Of a stretch of 64,000 bases of DNA, positions 47,588 through 61,270 are shown piece by piece. The position numbers and the translations under genes were made by a program. The notes under the pieces are model-generated. The model made no database searches. It saw nothing but the letters and a program-made list of their open reading frames with translations, and was not told where the DNA came from. The stretch's first letter is position 1. Every line of letters starts with the position of its first letter. The DNA lies in NCBI RefSeq assembly GCF_009905375.1, contig NW_027420594.1, forward strand, positions 62,001 to 126,000. Direction: 5' to 3'. The DNA is from Apium graveolens. Taxonomy: Eukaryota; Streptophyta; Magnoliopsida; Apiales; Apiaceae.

Positions 47588-47932
47588 ATTCAGTCATTTA
47601 CTTTAGTAATGCAATTTGAATCTCCTAATGGTGAAGCATGTAGGACATTATATGAATTTCCAATTTCAATGAAATTTATATGTTTTTCCCTTTTTATTCT
47701 CAATTTATGATTATATCCCAAAGTCCATGAATGGTATATATATGAGGTGTAAGAATATTTGAAGGAAGATGGAGAGTCTGGAGGGATATAGGGAGCCCCG
47801 AAGAGGTGACCGTAACCGGCTGTCAAGCCACTACGAATACTCCCGAAATGAATCAAATGGTTAATGATAAGAAGGAAACGGATTGAGGCTTGGAAAGACG
47901 AAGAGTTAGATAATTGATTGCATTTACACCAC

Positions 47933-48999
47933 TTAATGCGCTGATTTCCAAAATTTTCCACTAAATGAAAGGCACCCCAGTTTTCTTCCGACCAGCTAAA
48001 ATTAAGATGGCCAACCACAAGAAGAATTCCGATATGTATTGTTACTAACAACAACATAATGAGCAAAATAGTGATAAATGTTTTCACTTGAAGAAGCTGA
48101 TTGAAAAAATAATCAAGGCTGAAGAACTCAATGAATTTCTAAGAAACCCGAGGGATGAGTTGAGCCGAATGAGACAAGGAACACAGAGCCCAAAATGAGA
48201 TATCAGGGAGAGGTGAAGACAAATTCAGGAAGCAATAACCTTTGAGTTGACAGTGAAAATTTGAAGAAAAGGTACGCTCGTTAAGTTTATAATTGATTCC
48301 AGTTCAGCCCTTCTAGATAGACTATGTCGCTCTCCTTCAATAAAGAGGACTACAAGGATGTCATATAACCTTATGGAGATCCGCTGATAATCCACCATGT
48401 CATCGGGGAAATAATATATGGAAAGTGTTAGTAGAGGAAGGGAGTTCGTCTAATATCTTATTTTATCGGACGTATAGCAAAATCAAACTAGCTGGACTAC
48501 AGGTGGAGCCATGTCATTAGGTACCTCTTGAGGCCTTCGACGTACTGCATATACCTTGTGAATGTACGATTACTTTACATATTAGTACCAATAAAATGTC
48601 ATATAGGTAAAATTCTACATTGTAAAATAAGTAAAATTCTACATCGTAATATTTTAAAATACCCTACAACGCACTCCTAGGACAACCATTCTTTTTGGTC
48701 GTCCAAGCTATTGGGTCAATCCCCAATCTCAAGATGTAGTACCCAACTGAGAAGGGAGTCGGGGAAATGAGAGAAGGCCAGGGGACAACAAGAATCATCA
48801 TGCTTAAAAATCTCGACAAAGATCAAGATTATGAAGAGAATGACACAGGTGGTGAAAGCAAGCATTCGGAGGCCAAACCCAATGAAAATAAGCAATTGTT
48901 AAACATTGAACTAGAAAAACTCTAGGCTAACCTATCTTGCACAATTGTGGAGCCCACCACCGAAGGGGAGTAAGTTAAAGTATATGTTAGATGTTCCAC
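47933..48999 (+). pseudogene. Ty3/gypsy gag 3' end, protease and spacer, U6
   Basis: As in U1, but with GTTACTAACAAC (a stop in the knuckle), ATAAATG for ATGAATG, and AAATCAAAC in the protease. The protease frame has a stop (TAG in CATTAGGTACC near 48517), so even the short frames of other units are broken. Confidence 0.75.
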
Positions 49000-49268
49000 T
49001 AATGATTCTCCAATATTGCTTGGCAAGCATAATTGTATGGAAGTTCCTCAAACTCCTAACTCTCAGACCACCACTATATTGACATTTCAAGATATTTTCG
49101 TGGTTTATCAATTCAATTTCTTCAACCCCCGGGATGTGACATACGAGTGTTCAATTATCAGCACAAGTATTAGGACTAAAGAACACAGTAGACTTAATAT
49201 AATTGACTACTTGTCCAGACAAACGCTCACACCTCTATAAAATACACTTCATATTCCTTGCGTCTACA

Positions 49269-49998
49269 CTCGTTGCTTGAAAAAGAAAAAATAATCATCA
49301 CCAAATAACACATGGGAGTTACTTGGAGCTCCTCTAGAAACCTTAACTCCATGAAGCATACATGTTTCTTCTAACTTTCTAATGCTAGATTTAAACCTTC
49401 CGCGCATAGAATATACAAGTAGGGAGAGATTGGATCTCCATGTCGAAGTCACCGTTGCGGATGCACATCAACAAAAATTCCACTATTGTGTACAAAACTA
49501 TACGAGAATTTTAGAACACATATCATAATCCTAGAAATCCACGCTCAGTGCAAACCAAATTTATACAACATTTGTTTAATAAATCTTTATTTCAACCTAT
49601 CTTATACCATAAAAATATCAATTTTTAAACCAACCATGTCCTTTTTTCCCTATGACTTCAAATGCAATCATTTCATTATAAGTTAATAGTCTCCCTTCAT
49701 TAAAAGCACTTTGTTTGTTAAACATTATCGAGTTTAAACATCATTTAAACTTATTCTCCAGCACCTTAGATAATATACGCATCAGAACATTATCAAGAGA
49801 GATAGGTTGAATATCTAAATAAGATGTATAAGAGTAAGATTTAGTTCCCTTGGCCCATGTTCTCATGTTCTGTATCAAAGAAAGTCCCATAAAATTGAAC
49901 AACATATCTTCTAACAATATTCCAATAAGTTTGAAAAATTCCGGCTTCAACCCATGTGGACCCGGTGACTTATCTTGATGCATGACAAAGTCTATAAT
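49269..49998 (-). pseudogene. L1-type LINE RT fragment, antisense, U6
   Basis: Same fragment as in U1, with KPEFFKL where U1-U3 have KPKFFKL. That matches U7 and is probably the older state. Confidence 0.75.
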
Positions 49999-50094
49999 TT
50001 TTGGATCTCAACCTCCAATATATTTCTTGCCATCTACAAACCCATGTTCTATGTTAAATGCAATAAAAATAGATATTTCTTCCATTAATTGTCA

Positions 50095-50835
50095 TTTGCC
50101 AAATATTTTCTAACACTTAAAAAACTTTTAAGCATTCAGTACTTTTTTACAGGTTTAGTATTTTTACTTCTTATGTAATTTGTTTGTCTTATATATTTTA
50201 TAATTCTTTCTATCTCTATTGTTATATGCTTTAATTTTTATGTTCTATATTTTTATTACTTGTATAATGTTCTGTATTTTTAATAAATTAAATTTCTTTA
50301 AATATATGATTTAATTTTGTTTAACATCATTTTTGGGTTCTATATTTTATTTTTTGTTCTCTAATTGTGTTTTTTGCAACTTATTTATATTTTGTAATGA
50401 AATTAAAAATGTTAAGTGTATGTTTAATATTACATATCACTATTGAAATTTAATGTGTAAGGTAAATTTCTTAGAGTTTGAATTTTCAATATTTTTTAAT
50501 ACTTTAAATAACTTTTAAACATTTTATATTTTTTCATATTTTCTATATTTTGATATGTGTTGTAATTCTTTGAATTATGTACTTCCTTTCGTTTTTCTAT
50601 TTATTATATGCTCTATTTTTCATGTTCTATATTTTATACATTGTATTTTATGTAATGTATTTGAAATAAAGTAAAATATAAAAAAATATATGATTTAAGT
50701 TTGTAAGCATTCATTTTAGGGTTTATATATTATTTTATGTTGTATAGTTGTTTTTTGTGTAAAATATTTATATATGTGTTCAATATAATTTTATTACAAT
50801 TATTAAAGTTTAATGTGTTAGGTAAAATTTTAAAT
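50095..50835. repeat. AT-rich tandem repeat, U6
   Basis: Two diverged copies of about 360 bases as in U1. Confidence 0.55.
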
Positions 50836-51737
50836 CTATGGAATGCACAATAAGAACAAAACAGAATATAAATAGAGAATGAATTAAAGAAAGAAATGAT
50901 GAGTTAGAGAACAAACCTTCATGATTGTGGGTGAGTTACTAGGTTACCATTAAAATTGGGTTATGGTTAAACCTTCATCAATCATCTAGATGAAGGTTCA
51001 TAGAACCCAATAACATTTATTAATAACCACTTGTTATTTTGAATAAATTAATAACCACATGTTAATAACAAATTTTAGAGGAAGGTTCATACAAACTAGT
51101 AACATTTAATATTAACCACACGCTATGAACTAATTGTACTTTTTTGTTTTTTTTCTTAATGAACTCATTTCTCTATTTTTTATCTTTTTATTGTTTTTTA
51201 AATTTTGAAAAATTATTCCTTTATAGGCATGATGAAAACATATCTAAAATAAAATTCTTGGTGAGCTGCTTTTGGGAAGTACATCTCCTGCAAGTGACAA
51301 ATCCTATTGTGAACATGGGTTCATCCTCTAGAAATATGTTGTAAATTTTTAAAAAAAATAATAAAAAAGGAGACCAAAATCTAAATTCAAAGTGTAGTCC
51401 AGTCCAGAAACCTACCTCAATTTTTGTCCAACCCCACAACCTACCCCATATGGGTCTAAATTGAGCTATTTCATGAATATTCAAAAATGGATAACAAAGA
51501 CAAAACTTCAAAAAAATTCATGTCAGAAGAAATTGATGTATTAGCATATAACTAATAGAAGCTTTCAAGGATAGTTGCACATCCTCTGAGAGATCCTTAA
51601 TCAACTTTTATCCATTAATATAAAAATTGTTCTTCATTATTCAGTACCTAATTCGATATAATAATCATTAATGGAAGATAAAAAAAACTCAAGAAAATCT
51701 TCCACCACCACTAGCAACAAACCAAATCAACCATAAT

Positions 51738-52952
51738 ATGAACATATATGAATCCATCAAATTTCTAATCTTGAAGATTAATGAATATCCTTTCTTGAAA
51801 GTCAAGATGGCCATATGTTTGGAGGCAACAAATCCTGAATACTTGAACATGATGTATGATGGACCTCATAGGCCCATGAAACTAGTTGTTGTTATTCTTG
51901 ACGAAGAAAAAAATATGGTTAAAAAGGATAAAAAGGATTACTATCGTGGGGATCTTTAATCTATTATGAAAAATATAAAACTTGGACATCTTTTGCATAA
52001 CAGTCAAGACAGTATGATATCCAATGGGGTGATTGGATGCAAAAAAGCCAAGGAAATTTGAGACACTTTAGAGGTTAAGTGTCAAGGCACAACTGCTATC
52101 AAGAAGAATGGAAGGACAATACTCACTCACGAGTATGATCACTTTGACTCAAAAGTTGATGAGTCTTTGACTAAAATCTATGATATATTTCAGAAATTGT
52201 TGAATGACTTATCACTTGTTGATAAAAAGTATGATCCAAAAGATTCGAACTTGAAGTTTCTTGTTGTACTCCCTGAAAAGTGGGACTTGAAAGTTATATC
52301 AATAAGGGATAACTATGTTCTTGAAGATACATCTCTAGATGAGATATATATAGAATGTTGAAAACTCGTGAACTGAAGATCGAGCAGGAAAACAAGTGAA
52401 AAGGGCGAAGGACAAGACATGCTACTCCCACGTTTAAAGAAAATCCAAGAGAGAAATCTGTAAGAAAGAACCATTTCGAAATGAAAGGCCATGATTGCAA
52501 AGTGTGATACCGAGTCATCAAATACTGATGATGACTCAAACTCTAATAATTATTCAGACACTAAAAGGGATCATGATAATGATGAAAATATCCTACAGAT
52601 GGCTGCTCTCTTAGTTAAAAGCTTTATAAATCTGGGCTATAAGGATTTCAAGAAAGAAAAGAGTTTTTCAGAAAAGGCTATAGTTCCTCAGACTCTGATA
52701 ATAGGAATTAGAGAAAAATTATGGGAAGTAGTCAAGGACTGGGAAAATTACGAAGTCAAAGATCAAGTTTTGTAATGAAGATGGAGTTGGAGACTTTGCA
52801 GCATATTATAGAAAACTAAAAGATAAGAAGAAGCAAGCCTTGATCATCAGGAATAAGAATTGGGATGATATATTAGAATATGTACAAAATATGTTATCAA
52901 GGAAATTGCTGATAGTAAACTTGATGCTACCGAGATGAAGGAACCTCAAACT
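51738..52952 (+). pseudogene. Ty1/copia gag pseudogene, U6
   Basis: Same three open pieces (51738-51959, 52167-52361, 52491-52775). It keeps NPEYLNMMYDGP, DEEKNM and GNEDGV-like wording after TTTTGTAATG, closer to a live gag than U1-U3. Confidence 0.8.
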
Positions 52953-52955
52953 ACT

Positions 52956-53090
52956 CACTACTAAAAATAGTAGATACAACATTGATGCTTAAACATCGGC
53001 ATGTAATGCACCCGATATTAAAAGTCTGTTTGACATCCATTTATAAATAAGCGATGTTGAATAGAAATACTGATATCGATTTCTCATACT
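52956..53090 (+). mobile_element. possible CACTA end, U6
   Basis: CACTACTAAAAATAGTAG start with ACATTGATG and ACATCGGC motifs. No partner end. Confidence 0.33.
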
Positions 53091-53189
53091 AGCCGTTTTC
53101 TATGATCAAAAATGAAAAAGGCCAAATATATGCTTCGAACTTTGACATCGGCTGATTTTTTTAACCCTTTTAATGGCTACTTTTAAAAA

Positions 53190-53475
53190 AATAAAAAATG
53201 ACTTATCCTTTTTACCCTCAGTTTCAGTACACTTTCCGCCTTTAATTTTAACAAATTATTTCCCCTTTTTATTCCCCCTTTTCCAAAATATCTCTCAACT
53301 ATTTCCCCTCTTTCTCTCTGCTAGCCTCATCTTTCTCACCGTCTCTTTCTCGTCTTTCTCACCTTTCATCTCTCTTTCATCACTCATATCTCTCTCATCT
53401 CTCCCCTCTTTCTCTCATATCTTAAAAATCTCAGTCATGTCTCATCTTTTTCTCTCCTTTCTCATAAACCTTAAT
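53190..53475 (+). repeat. polypyrimidine tract, U6
   Basis: Same CT-rich tract, followed by the GGAGCTT spacer at 53476-53820 with one motif changed to GGAGCAT. Confidence 0.6.
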
Positions 53476-53879
53476 TTAATCCCCGATTCAAATTCAAACT
53501 TTGGAGCTTCAAATTGAGCTTCAACCTAGTAAGATATACTTAAGTAGAATTTTTGGAGCTTGAAATGAGCTTTGGAACTTTAAGGTTTTGGAGCTTGGAG
53601 CATTTCTGGAGGTATATACTCATTTTTATATATTTTCTTTTTATGCATGTATATAAGAAATGTTATGCTTATTTTTTTGGGGGTTTTGGAGAAACTCGGA
53701 ATATAAGTAAACTTCGTGTGTTATTACGTTAATACATAGTACTTTCGAGTGGGTTGTCATGTATACACTAAAAATAAAAATCACACCTCACAATAGACCC
53801 ACTTATACTATATACTTTTGCATTTATGTTAAATGTTTGCATAAGAAAAGTTAAAAAATTACAAAGAAAGCTTACACGC

Positions 53880-53963
53880 CTAGATTGCTGAAGAGGAGAA
53901 AGAGAAGGGACTTGGAGCATTGATAAAGAGGACAAAGATAACGAACTTCAGAATTTTCATCAT
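53880..53963 (-). pseudogene. signal-peptide exon remnant, U7
   Basis: MMKILKFVIFVLFINAPSPF, serine stretch (with Ala for Ser) and TAG, as in U1. Confidence 0.35.
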
Positions 53964-54369
53964 TTTTTGTGGAACTTGTTGCAAATAACAAGAAAAAAAT
54001 AATTCATGTCCAAATGTCTCCTAAGTAAGGTCACACATAAATATAAAATAAATTTAACAAGATAATTAAACAAATATGAACATAAATATAAATAATATTT
54101 GGGCTTCCTATCTATAATTTTTTGTTTTTTTAATGTATCATGCATATTATTTATGAGTAACAAAAAATATAATATAAATATAACTGAATTTGTTTTTCTT
54201 ACCTTGACATATAATGTTGAAAAGGATAATTCTTGAAATGGAGGTCATGTAAAAACAAATACAAGTGACATTTCATGTCAACCTACATACATATGTACAA
54301 GAAAAATAGGATACTTATTCTAGTGTTTTAATATTTATATATAATTTGTGGAAAAAACGCATAAGAAAG

Positions 54370-54745
54370 GAAATTGAAGAAATTCAAATTATTACCTTAA
54401 CCTTGGTAAACAACATCAATTCATGATAACCACCAAATGTTGTTAACCAAAATACTCTTTCATAGAAAATACAAATAACACCAATTTATTATTTTAGAGC
54501 GATGTACTAGTTGCTTATATTAGGGTTTTACCTACCTTTTCTATATCCTCTATTTTGTAGGGCCCAATTATGTATCACTGATTTTAATGGGCCTCATATA
54601 GTTTAAATTGTTTTTTGTTATAGTATCCTATTCATATTACAAATTTCGAATTTTTTTACTTTTTATAAAAATATGATCTAACAAAGTGTGCTCAGTATTA
54701 TATAAATTAATTGGATGTACATTTACAAGCCTATAGGTATACAAG
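54370..54745 (-). promoter_or_regulatory. promoter-like module A, U7
   Basis: Telo-box and GGGCCCAA kept, and the second site II kept as TGGGCC near 54588. Copy B is at 56560-56965 with GGGGTTT in place of the telo-box and a changed GGACCCAA. Confidence 0.4.
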
Positions 54746-55183
54746 TATTAATCTAATTTATTTTATATTATGAATAAAATGAGATTCTAAAAATCAAGTG
54801 GTAAGCATTATATAAAAAATTTAACTTAAAAATGATATTTTCTCCAAAATTTTAAATTTTATTAAGTGAGATTATATATAAATTCCCCACTTACCTCAAC
54901 TAACAATAATATAAGTACTACTACAATCCTAACTAATAATAATAGAAGTACTATTACAATAGATTTAAGTCTAAAATACCTCTCACTATAACGCACAAAT
55001 TTATTGTCACATAAAATTAATATTTACATAAAAACATTTAATAAAATTAAATTTTTAGAGGTATAAGATAGGATACTAAATGTTTGACAAACAAGTAATA
55101 TGTATGAGAAAAATAATACAATTTTTAAAAATATTTACTAATTGCTTTGTTAATTTAACATAGAAATTAAAATGAATGATAAA

Positions 55184-55679
55184 ATGAATTTCTTGCACCA
55201 ATTCGAGATCCTACAAAAATTCAGCTATGTCGGTCATCCTAAGGAAATGGGGAGATTGAAGCCACAACTATGATTTTTTTCGATGGAATCAAAAAGTGGT
55301 TGGGAGAAGCCAAAGATTTATGTGCCGAAAATTTATGATGGGTCTTTTGGACTTATCTAAAAATGCCAAGATCATCCACGAGCGAAACGCCTTTCAGATT
55401 AGCTTGTCGAACTCATGCTCTTCTCGTGGTTGAAATGGGTCTAGACACTTTCCCCACCGAAGTGTTTGATTTGGAAAGCAATAAAGTTGGCCTAAGAGCT
55501 AATGTAAACCTTCTTGAAGAAGAAAGTGAAGTAGTCCACCAGAAAAACCTAAAATACCAACTTCGAGGAGCCCATTATTATGATTGAGGTGTAAAAAAGC
55601 ACAATTTCTTTTTCAGTTACCCAGTGGGAGGAAGTTAGCAATGTCAATGCCCGTTAAACAAGGAAAACTTCATCCAAAT
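55184..55679 (+). pseudogene. Ty3/gypsy integrase C-terminal fragment (IN-A), U7
   Basis: Open piece 55363-55587 with PRSSTSETPFRLACRTHALL and DLESNKVGLRANVNLLEEES, nearly the U4 copy. It ends at GKLHPN. Confidence 0.75.
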
Positions 55680-56460
55680 ACAAACCAATATTAGAATACA
55701 AACTACTAACCAATAAGAGCTACATGTTTAGTCTCTTTCTCTCTCATCCATGTGCATTATGTGTTCATGTATATATTTTCTGAATCATTTTTAATTTGAT
55801 TTTTCCCATTAATCGTTAACTTAATATATAAAAATAATTTTACCATATTTTTCTCCATCTCCCGCTCAATAATTTGCATAGCATATTTGCTATATTTTGA
55901 AGAGAAATCATTATTTAAGCTTACCTGAATCACTAAGCTGAAATCAATACTATTTCAGGAACCGGTAGATTTTGGTGATTCTCGTAAGCATAATTAATGA
56001 TTTATTGGCGAAATATATCAAATATGGTATTCATACTGATTATTGGAGGATGTAAAAAGAGTTCACCGGTAACGGGAAAAATTCAATTAAAAATAGAGCG
56101 AATAAGGTGGAGTTGTGTGTTGGGTGGTGAAGTTTGTATTTTAATATAGTATATTTTGGATTAAGACTATATATATATATATATATATTAGTTTGTATTA
56201 GATTAAGACTATATAGATATATATGTATATAAAGATGAAGGTTCATAAAACCTATTAACTTTTAATAACAACCACGTGTTAGTAACTAATTCTAGAGGAA
56301 GTTTCATAAAACCTAGTAACTTCTAATAATAACCAGTGGTTTGGATGTACTTTTTTTGTTCTTTTTCTTACAGAACTCTTACTCATATCTCTATTTTTAT
56401 CCTTTTATTATATTTTAAATATCGCACAACTTTTCTTTTACAAAGATTAGGAACACATAT
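55680..56460. other. spacer with (TA)10
   Basis: As in U4 and U6, with the longest TA run at 56168-56188. No coding signal. Confidence 0.5.
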
Positions 56461-57402
56461 TAAAATATATTTTATATTTTTAAAATGATTTACCGCCTTT
56501 TCACTTTTTTACATAACAATACCTTTTTAAAGGACAATAGTATTTCTTAGCCAACATGAAGAAATAATGAAATTCAAATTATTACCTTAATCTTGTTAAA
56601 TAACATCAATTCATGATAACCTCAAAATCTTGTTGGAGAACGAAAATACTCTTTCATACCAAAATACTCTTTCATAGAAAATAAAAATAACGCCAAATTA
56701 TTATTTTCTAACCATGTATAAGTTTATTTCTCATATTAGGGGTTTACCTACCTTTTTTATATCCTATATTTTATAGGACCCAATTGTGTATGATGGGTTT
56801 TAATGTGCGGAATACAGTTTAAATTATTTCTCTATTTTAGTATCAATTTTTTATTATAAATTTCGAATTCTTTTCCTTCTATAAAAATAAGATCTAACAA
56901 AGTGTGCTCCATATATTATATAAATTAATTCGATGTATATTTACAAGCTAATAGGTAAAGAAGTATTACTATAATTTATTTTGTATTGTAAACAAAATGA
57001 GATTCTAAAAATCAAATGGTAGCATTGTATAAAAATTTAACTTAAAAATGATATTTTCTCGAAAATTTTAATTTTTTTAGTGATATTATTTATAAAATTA
57101 CCACTAACCTCAACTACCACTAATATAAGTACTACTACAACCCTAACTAACAATAATATAAGCACTACTACAATAGATTCAAGTCTAAAAAACCTCTCAC
57201 TATAATGCACATATTTATTGTCATATACAAATTAATATTTATTTTATAACAACATTTAATCAAATTAAATTTTTAGAGGTATAAGATACAATACAAAAAT
57301 TTTGACAGACAAGTTATACATTTGAGAAAAATGATACAGCTTTTAAAAAACTTTACTAATTGCTTTATTTATTTAATCATTGGAATTAAAAGGAATGATA
57401 AA

Positions 57403-58012
57403 ATGAATTTCTTGGACCAATTCGAGATCCAACAAAAATTCAGCTCTCTAGGTCATCCTCAAGGCAATGGGGTGAATGAAGAAACAAATAAGATTATTTT
57501 TGATGGAATCAAAGAGAGGTTGGGCGAAGCCAAAGATTTATCGGGTGAAGAATTGTGATGGGTCTTGTAGGCTTATCGGATAACCCCAAGACCATCCACG
57601 ATCGAAATACTTTTTAGATTATCAACTTACCGAACCGAAGTGTTTAATTTGTAAAGCAACGAAGTTGGCCTAATAGCCAATATAGACCTTCTTGAAGAAG
57701 AAAGCGAAGTAGCTCGCCATAGAAACCTCAAATACCAACTTCAGGAAACCCAGTATTATGATTAGTGTGTAAAGGAGCACACTTTCTTTGTCGATTACCT
57801 AGTGGTGAGGAAGTTAGCAATTTCAATGTCTGCTATGCAAGGAAAACTTCAGGCAAATTGGAGAGACCCTTACTTTGTAGCAGAAGTCATAAGGCCGGGA
57901 ACGTATAAGCTAAAGACTTTGGAATGCGAACCTATTAAAAACACTTGGTACACTTCCAGATTCCGCAAATTTTTCTAGTACACCTCTCTAAAGCCTTCCT
58001 GTTTATTTATTT
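57403..58012 (+). pseudogene. Ty3/gypsy integrase C-terminus and pol 3' end (IN-B), U7
   Basis: Best preserved copy: FSSLGHPQGNGVNEETNKII, then FDGIKERLGEAKDLSGEEL in one frame. After that come a TGA, WVL and a TAG where other units have Trp. The C-terminal domain has YFVAEVIRPGTYKLKTLE and VRKLAISMSAMQGKLQ. A TAG replaces the final Gln of RKFFQ. Confidence 0.8.
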
Positions 58013-58359
58013 TGGATTATTAAATTTAGTCATTTACTTTAGTAATGTCTATTTGAATCTCCTAATGGCGAAGCATGTAGGACATTATATGAATTTCCAA
58101 TTTTAATGAAATTTATATGTTTTTCCCTTTTTATTCTCAATTTATGATTATATCCCAAAGTCCATGAATGGTATATATATGAGGGGTAAGTACATTTGAA
58201 GGAAGATGGAGATTCTGGAGGGATATAGGGAGCCCCGAAGAGGTGACCATAACCGGCTGTCAAGCCACTACGAATACTCCCGAAATGAATTAAATGGTTA
58301 ATGATAAGAAGGAAACGGATTGAGGCTTGGAAAGGCGAAGAGTTAGATAATTGACTGGG

Positions 58360-59437
58360 TTTACACCACTTAATGCGCTGATTTCCAAAATTTTCCACTA
58401 AATAAAAGGCAACCCAGTTTTCTTCCGACCAGCTAAAATTAAGATGGCCAACCACAAGACGAATTCCGATATGTATTGTTACTACCAAGAATATAATGAG
58501 CAAAATAGTGATGAATATTTTCACTTGAAGAAGCTGATTAAAAAAATGATCAAGGCTGAAGAACTCAATGAATTTCTAAGAGACTCGAGGGATGAGTTGG
58601 GGCCGAATGAGACAAGGAACACAGAGCCAAAAATGAGATATCAGGGAGAGGTGAAGACAAATTCGGGAAGCAATACCCTTTGAGTTGACAGTAAAAATTT
58701 CAAGAAAAGGTACGCTCATCGAGTTTATAATTTATACTAGTTCAGGCCTTCTAGATAGACTATGTCGCTCTCCTTCAAGAAAGAGGACTACAAGGATGTC
58801 ATATAACCTTATGAAGATCCGCTGATAATCCACCATGTCATCGGGGAAATAATATATGGAAAGTGTTATTAGATGAAGGGAGTTTGTCTAATATCTTATT
58901 TCATCGGACGTATAGCAAAAAGAACCTAGCTGGACTACAGGTGGAGCCATGCCATGAGGTACCTCTTGAGGCCTTCGACGGACTGCATATACCTTGTGAA
59001 TGTACGATTACTTTACATATTAGTACCAATAAAATGTCATATAGGTAAAATTCTACATTGTAAAATAAGTAAAATTCTACATCGTAAGATTCTAAAATCC
59101 CCTATAACGCACTCCTAGGAGAACCATTATTTTTGGCCTTCCAAGCTATTGGGTCAATCCCCAATCTCAAGATGTAGTACCCAACTGAGAAGGGTGTCGG
59201 GGAAATGAGAGAAGACCAGGGGACAACAAGAATTATCATGCTTAAAAATCTCGACAAAGATCAAGATTATGAAGAGAATGACACCGGTGGTAAAAGCAAG
59301 CATTCGGAGGCCAAACCCAATGGAAATAAACAATTGTTAAACATTGAACTAGAAAAACTCTAGGCTGACCTATCTTGCACAATTGTGGAGCCCACCACCG
59401 AACGGGAGTAAGTTAAAGTATATGTTAGATATTCCAC
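58360..59437 (+). pseudogene. Ty3/gypsy gag 3' end, protease and spacer, U7
   Basis: Knuckle-like stretch MYCYYQEYNEQNSDEYFHLK (second Cys lost). The protease at 58863-59048 reads LLDEGSLSNILFHRTYSKKN: it keeps the active-site Asp that the other units show as Glu. The spacer YPTEKGVGEM is kept. Confidence 0.75.
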
Positions 59438-59706
59438 TAATGATTTTCCAATATTGCTTGGCAAGCATAATTGTATGGAAGTTCCTCAAACTCCTAACTC
59501 ATAGACCACCACTATATTGACATTTCAAGATATTTTCATGGTTTATCAATTCAATTTCTTCAACCCCCGGGATATGACATATGAGTGTTCAATTATCAGC
59601 ACAAGTATTAAGACTAAAGAACACAGTAGACTTAACATAATGGACTACTTGTCAAGACAAACGCTCACACCTCTATAAAATACACTTCATATTCCTTCCG
59701 TCTACA

Positions 59707-60435
59707 CTCGTTGCTTGAAAAAGAAAAAATAATCATCACCAAATAACACATGGGAGATACTTGGAGCTCCTCTAGCAACCTTAACTCCATGAAGCAAACA
59801 TGTTTCTTCTAACTTTCTAATGATAGATTTAAACCTTCCGCGCATAGAATATACAAGTAGGGAGAGATTGGATCTCCATGTCGAAGTCACCGTTGCGGAT
59901 GCATATCAACAAAAATTCCACTACTGTGTATAAAACTATATGAGAATTTCAGAACACATATCATAATATTAGAAATCCAGGCTTAGTGCAAACCAAATTT
60001 ATGCAACATTTGTTTAATAAATCTTTATTCCAACCTATCTTATGCCTTAAAAATATCAATTTTTAAACCAACCACATCCTTTTTTCCCTATGACTTCAAA
60101 TGCAATCATTTCATTATAAGTTAATAGCATCCGTTCATTAAAAGCACTTTATTTGTTAAACATTATCGAGTTTAAACATCATTTAAATTTATTCTCCAGC
60201 ACCTTAGATAATATACACATCAGAACATTATCAAGAGAGATAGGTCGAATATCTAAATAAGATGTATAAGCATAAGATTTAGTTCCCTTGGCCCATGTTC
60301 TCATGTTCTGTATCAAAGAAAGTCCCACAAAATTGAACAACATATCTTCTAACAATATTCCAATAAGTTTGAAAAATTCCGGCTTCAACCCATGTGGACC
60401 CGATGACTTATCTTGATGCATGACAAAGTCTATAA
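59707..60435 (-). pseudogene. L1-type LINE RT fragment, antisense, U7
   Basis: Same fragment: HQDKSSGPHGLKPEFFKL, RPISLDNVLMCILSKVLE, and HGVKVARGAPSISHVLFGDD. Confidence 0.75.
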
Positions 60436-60534
60436 TTTTTGGATCTCAACCTCCAATATATTTCTTGCCATCTACAAACCCATGTTCTATGTTAAATGCA
60501 GTAAAAATAGATATTTCTTCCATTAATTGTCATT

Positions 60535-61270
60535 TGCCTAATATTTTCTAACACTTAAAAAACTTTTAAGCATTCACTACTATTTTAGAGGTTTAGTATT
60601 TTTACTTCTTATATAATTTGTTTGTCTTATATATTTTATAATTCTTTCTATCTCTATTGTTATATGCTTTAATTTTTATGTTCTATATTTTTATAAATTG
60701 TATAATGTTCTGTATTTTTAATAAATTAAATTTCTATAAATATATGATTTAATTTTGTTTAACATCATTTTTTGGTCCTATATATTATTTTGTGTTCTCT
60801 AATAGTATTTTTTGTAACTTATTTATATTTTGTAATGAAATTAAAAATGTTTAGTGTATGTTTAATATTACATATCACTATTGAAATTTAATGTGTAAGG
60901 TAAATTTTGTGGAGTTTGAATTTTCAATATTTTTTAATACTTTAAATAACTTTTAAACATTTTATATTTTTTCACATTTTCTATATTTTGATATGTGTTG
61001 TAATTCTTTGAATTATGTGCTTCCTTCCATTTTTCTATTTATTATATGTTCTATTTTTCATGTTCTATATTTTATACATTGTATTTTATGTAATGTATTT
61101 GAAATAAAGTAAAATATAAATAAATATATGATTTAAGTTTGTAAGCATTCATTTTAGCGTTTATATATTATTTTATGTTCTATAGTTGTTTTTTGTATAA
61201 AATATTTATATATGTGTTCAATATAATTTTAATACAATTATTAAAGTTTAATGTGTTAGGTAAAATTTTA
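60535..61270. repeat. AT-rich tandem repeat, U7
   Basis: Two diverged copies of about 360 bases. Confidence 0.55.

Larger units (their letters stand above)
43413..53859 (+). repeat. tandem composite unit U6 (most complete)
   Basis: About 10.4 kb with both promoter-like modules, both integrase fragments and all later parts. It differs from U1-U3 more than they do from one another. About 108 bases are missing in the common 3' flank near 51248. Confidence 0.85.

Noticed and set aside
56040..56246. 68-residue minus-strand frame with YIYIYIY
   Set aside because: It is the (TA)10 microsatellite read as protein.
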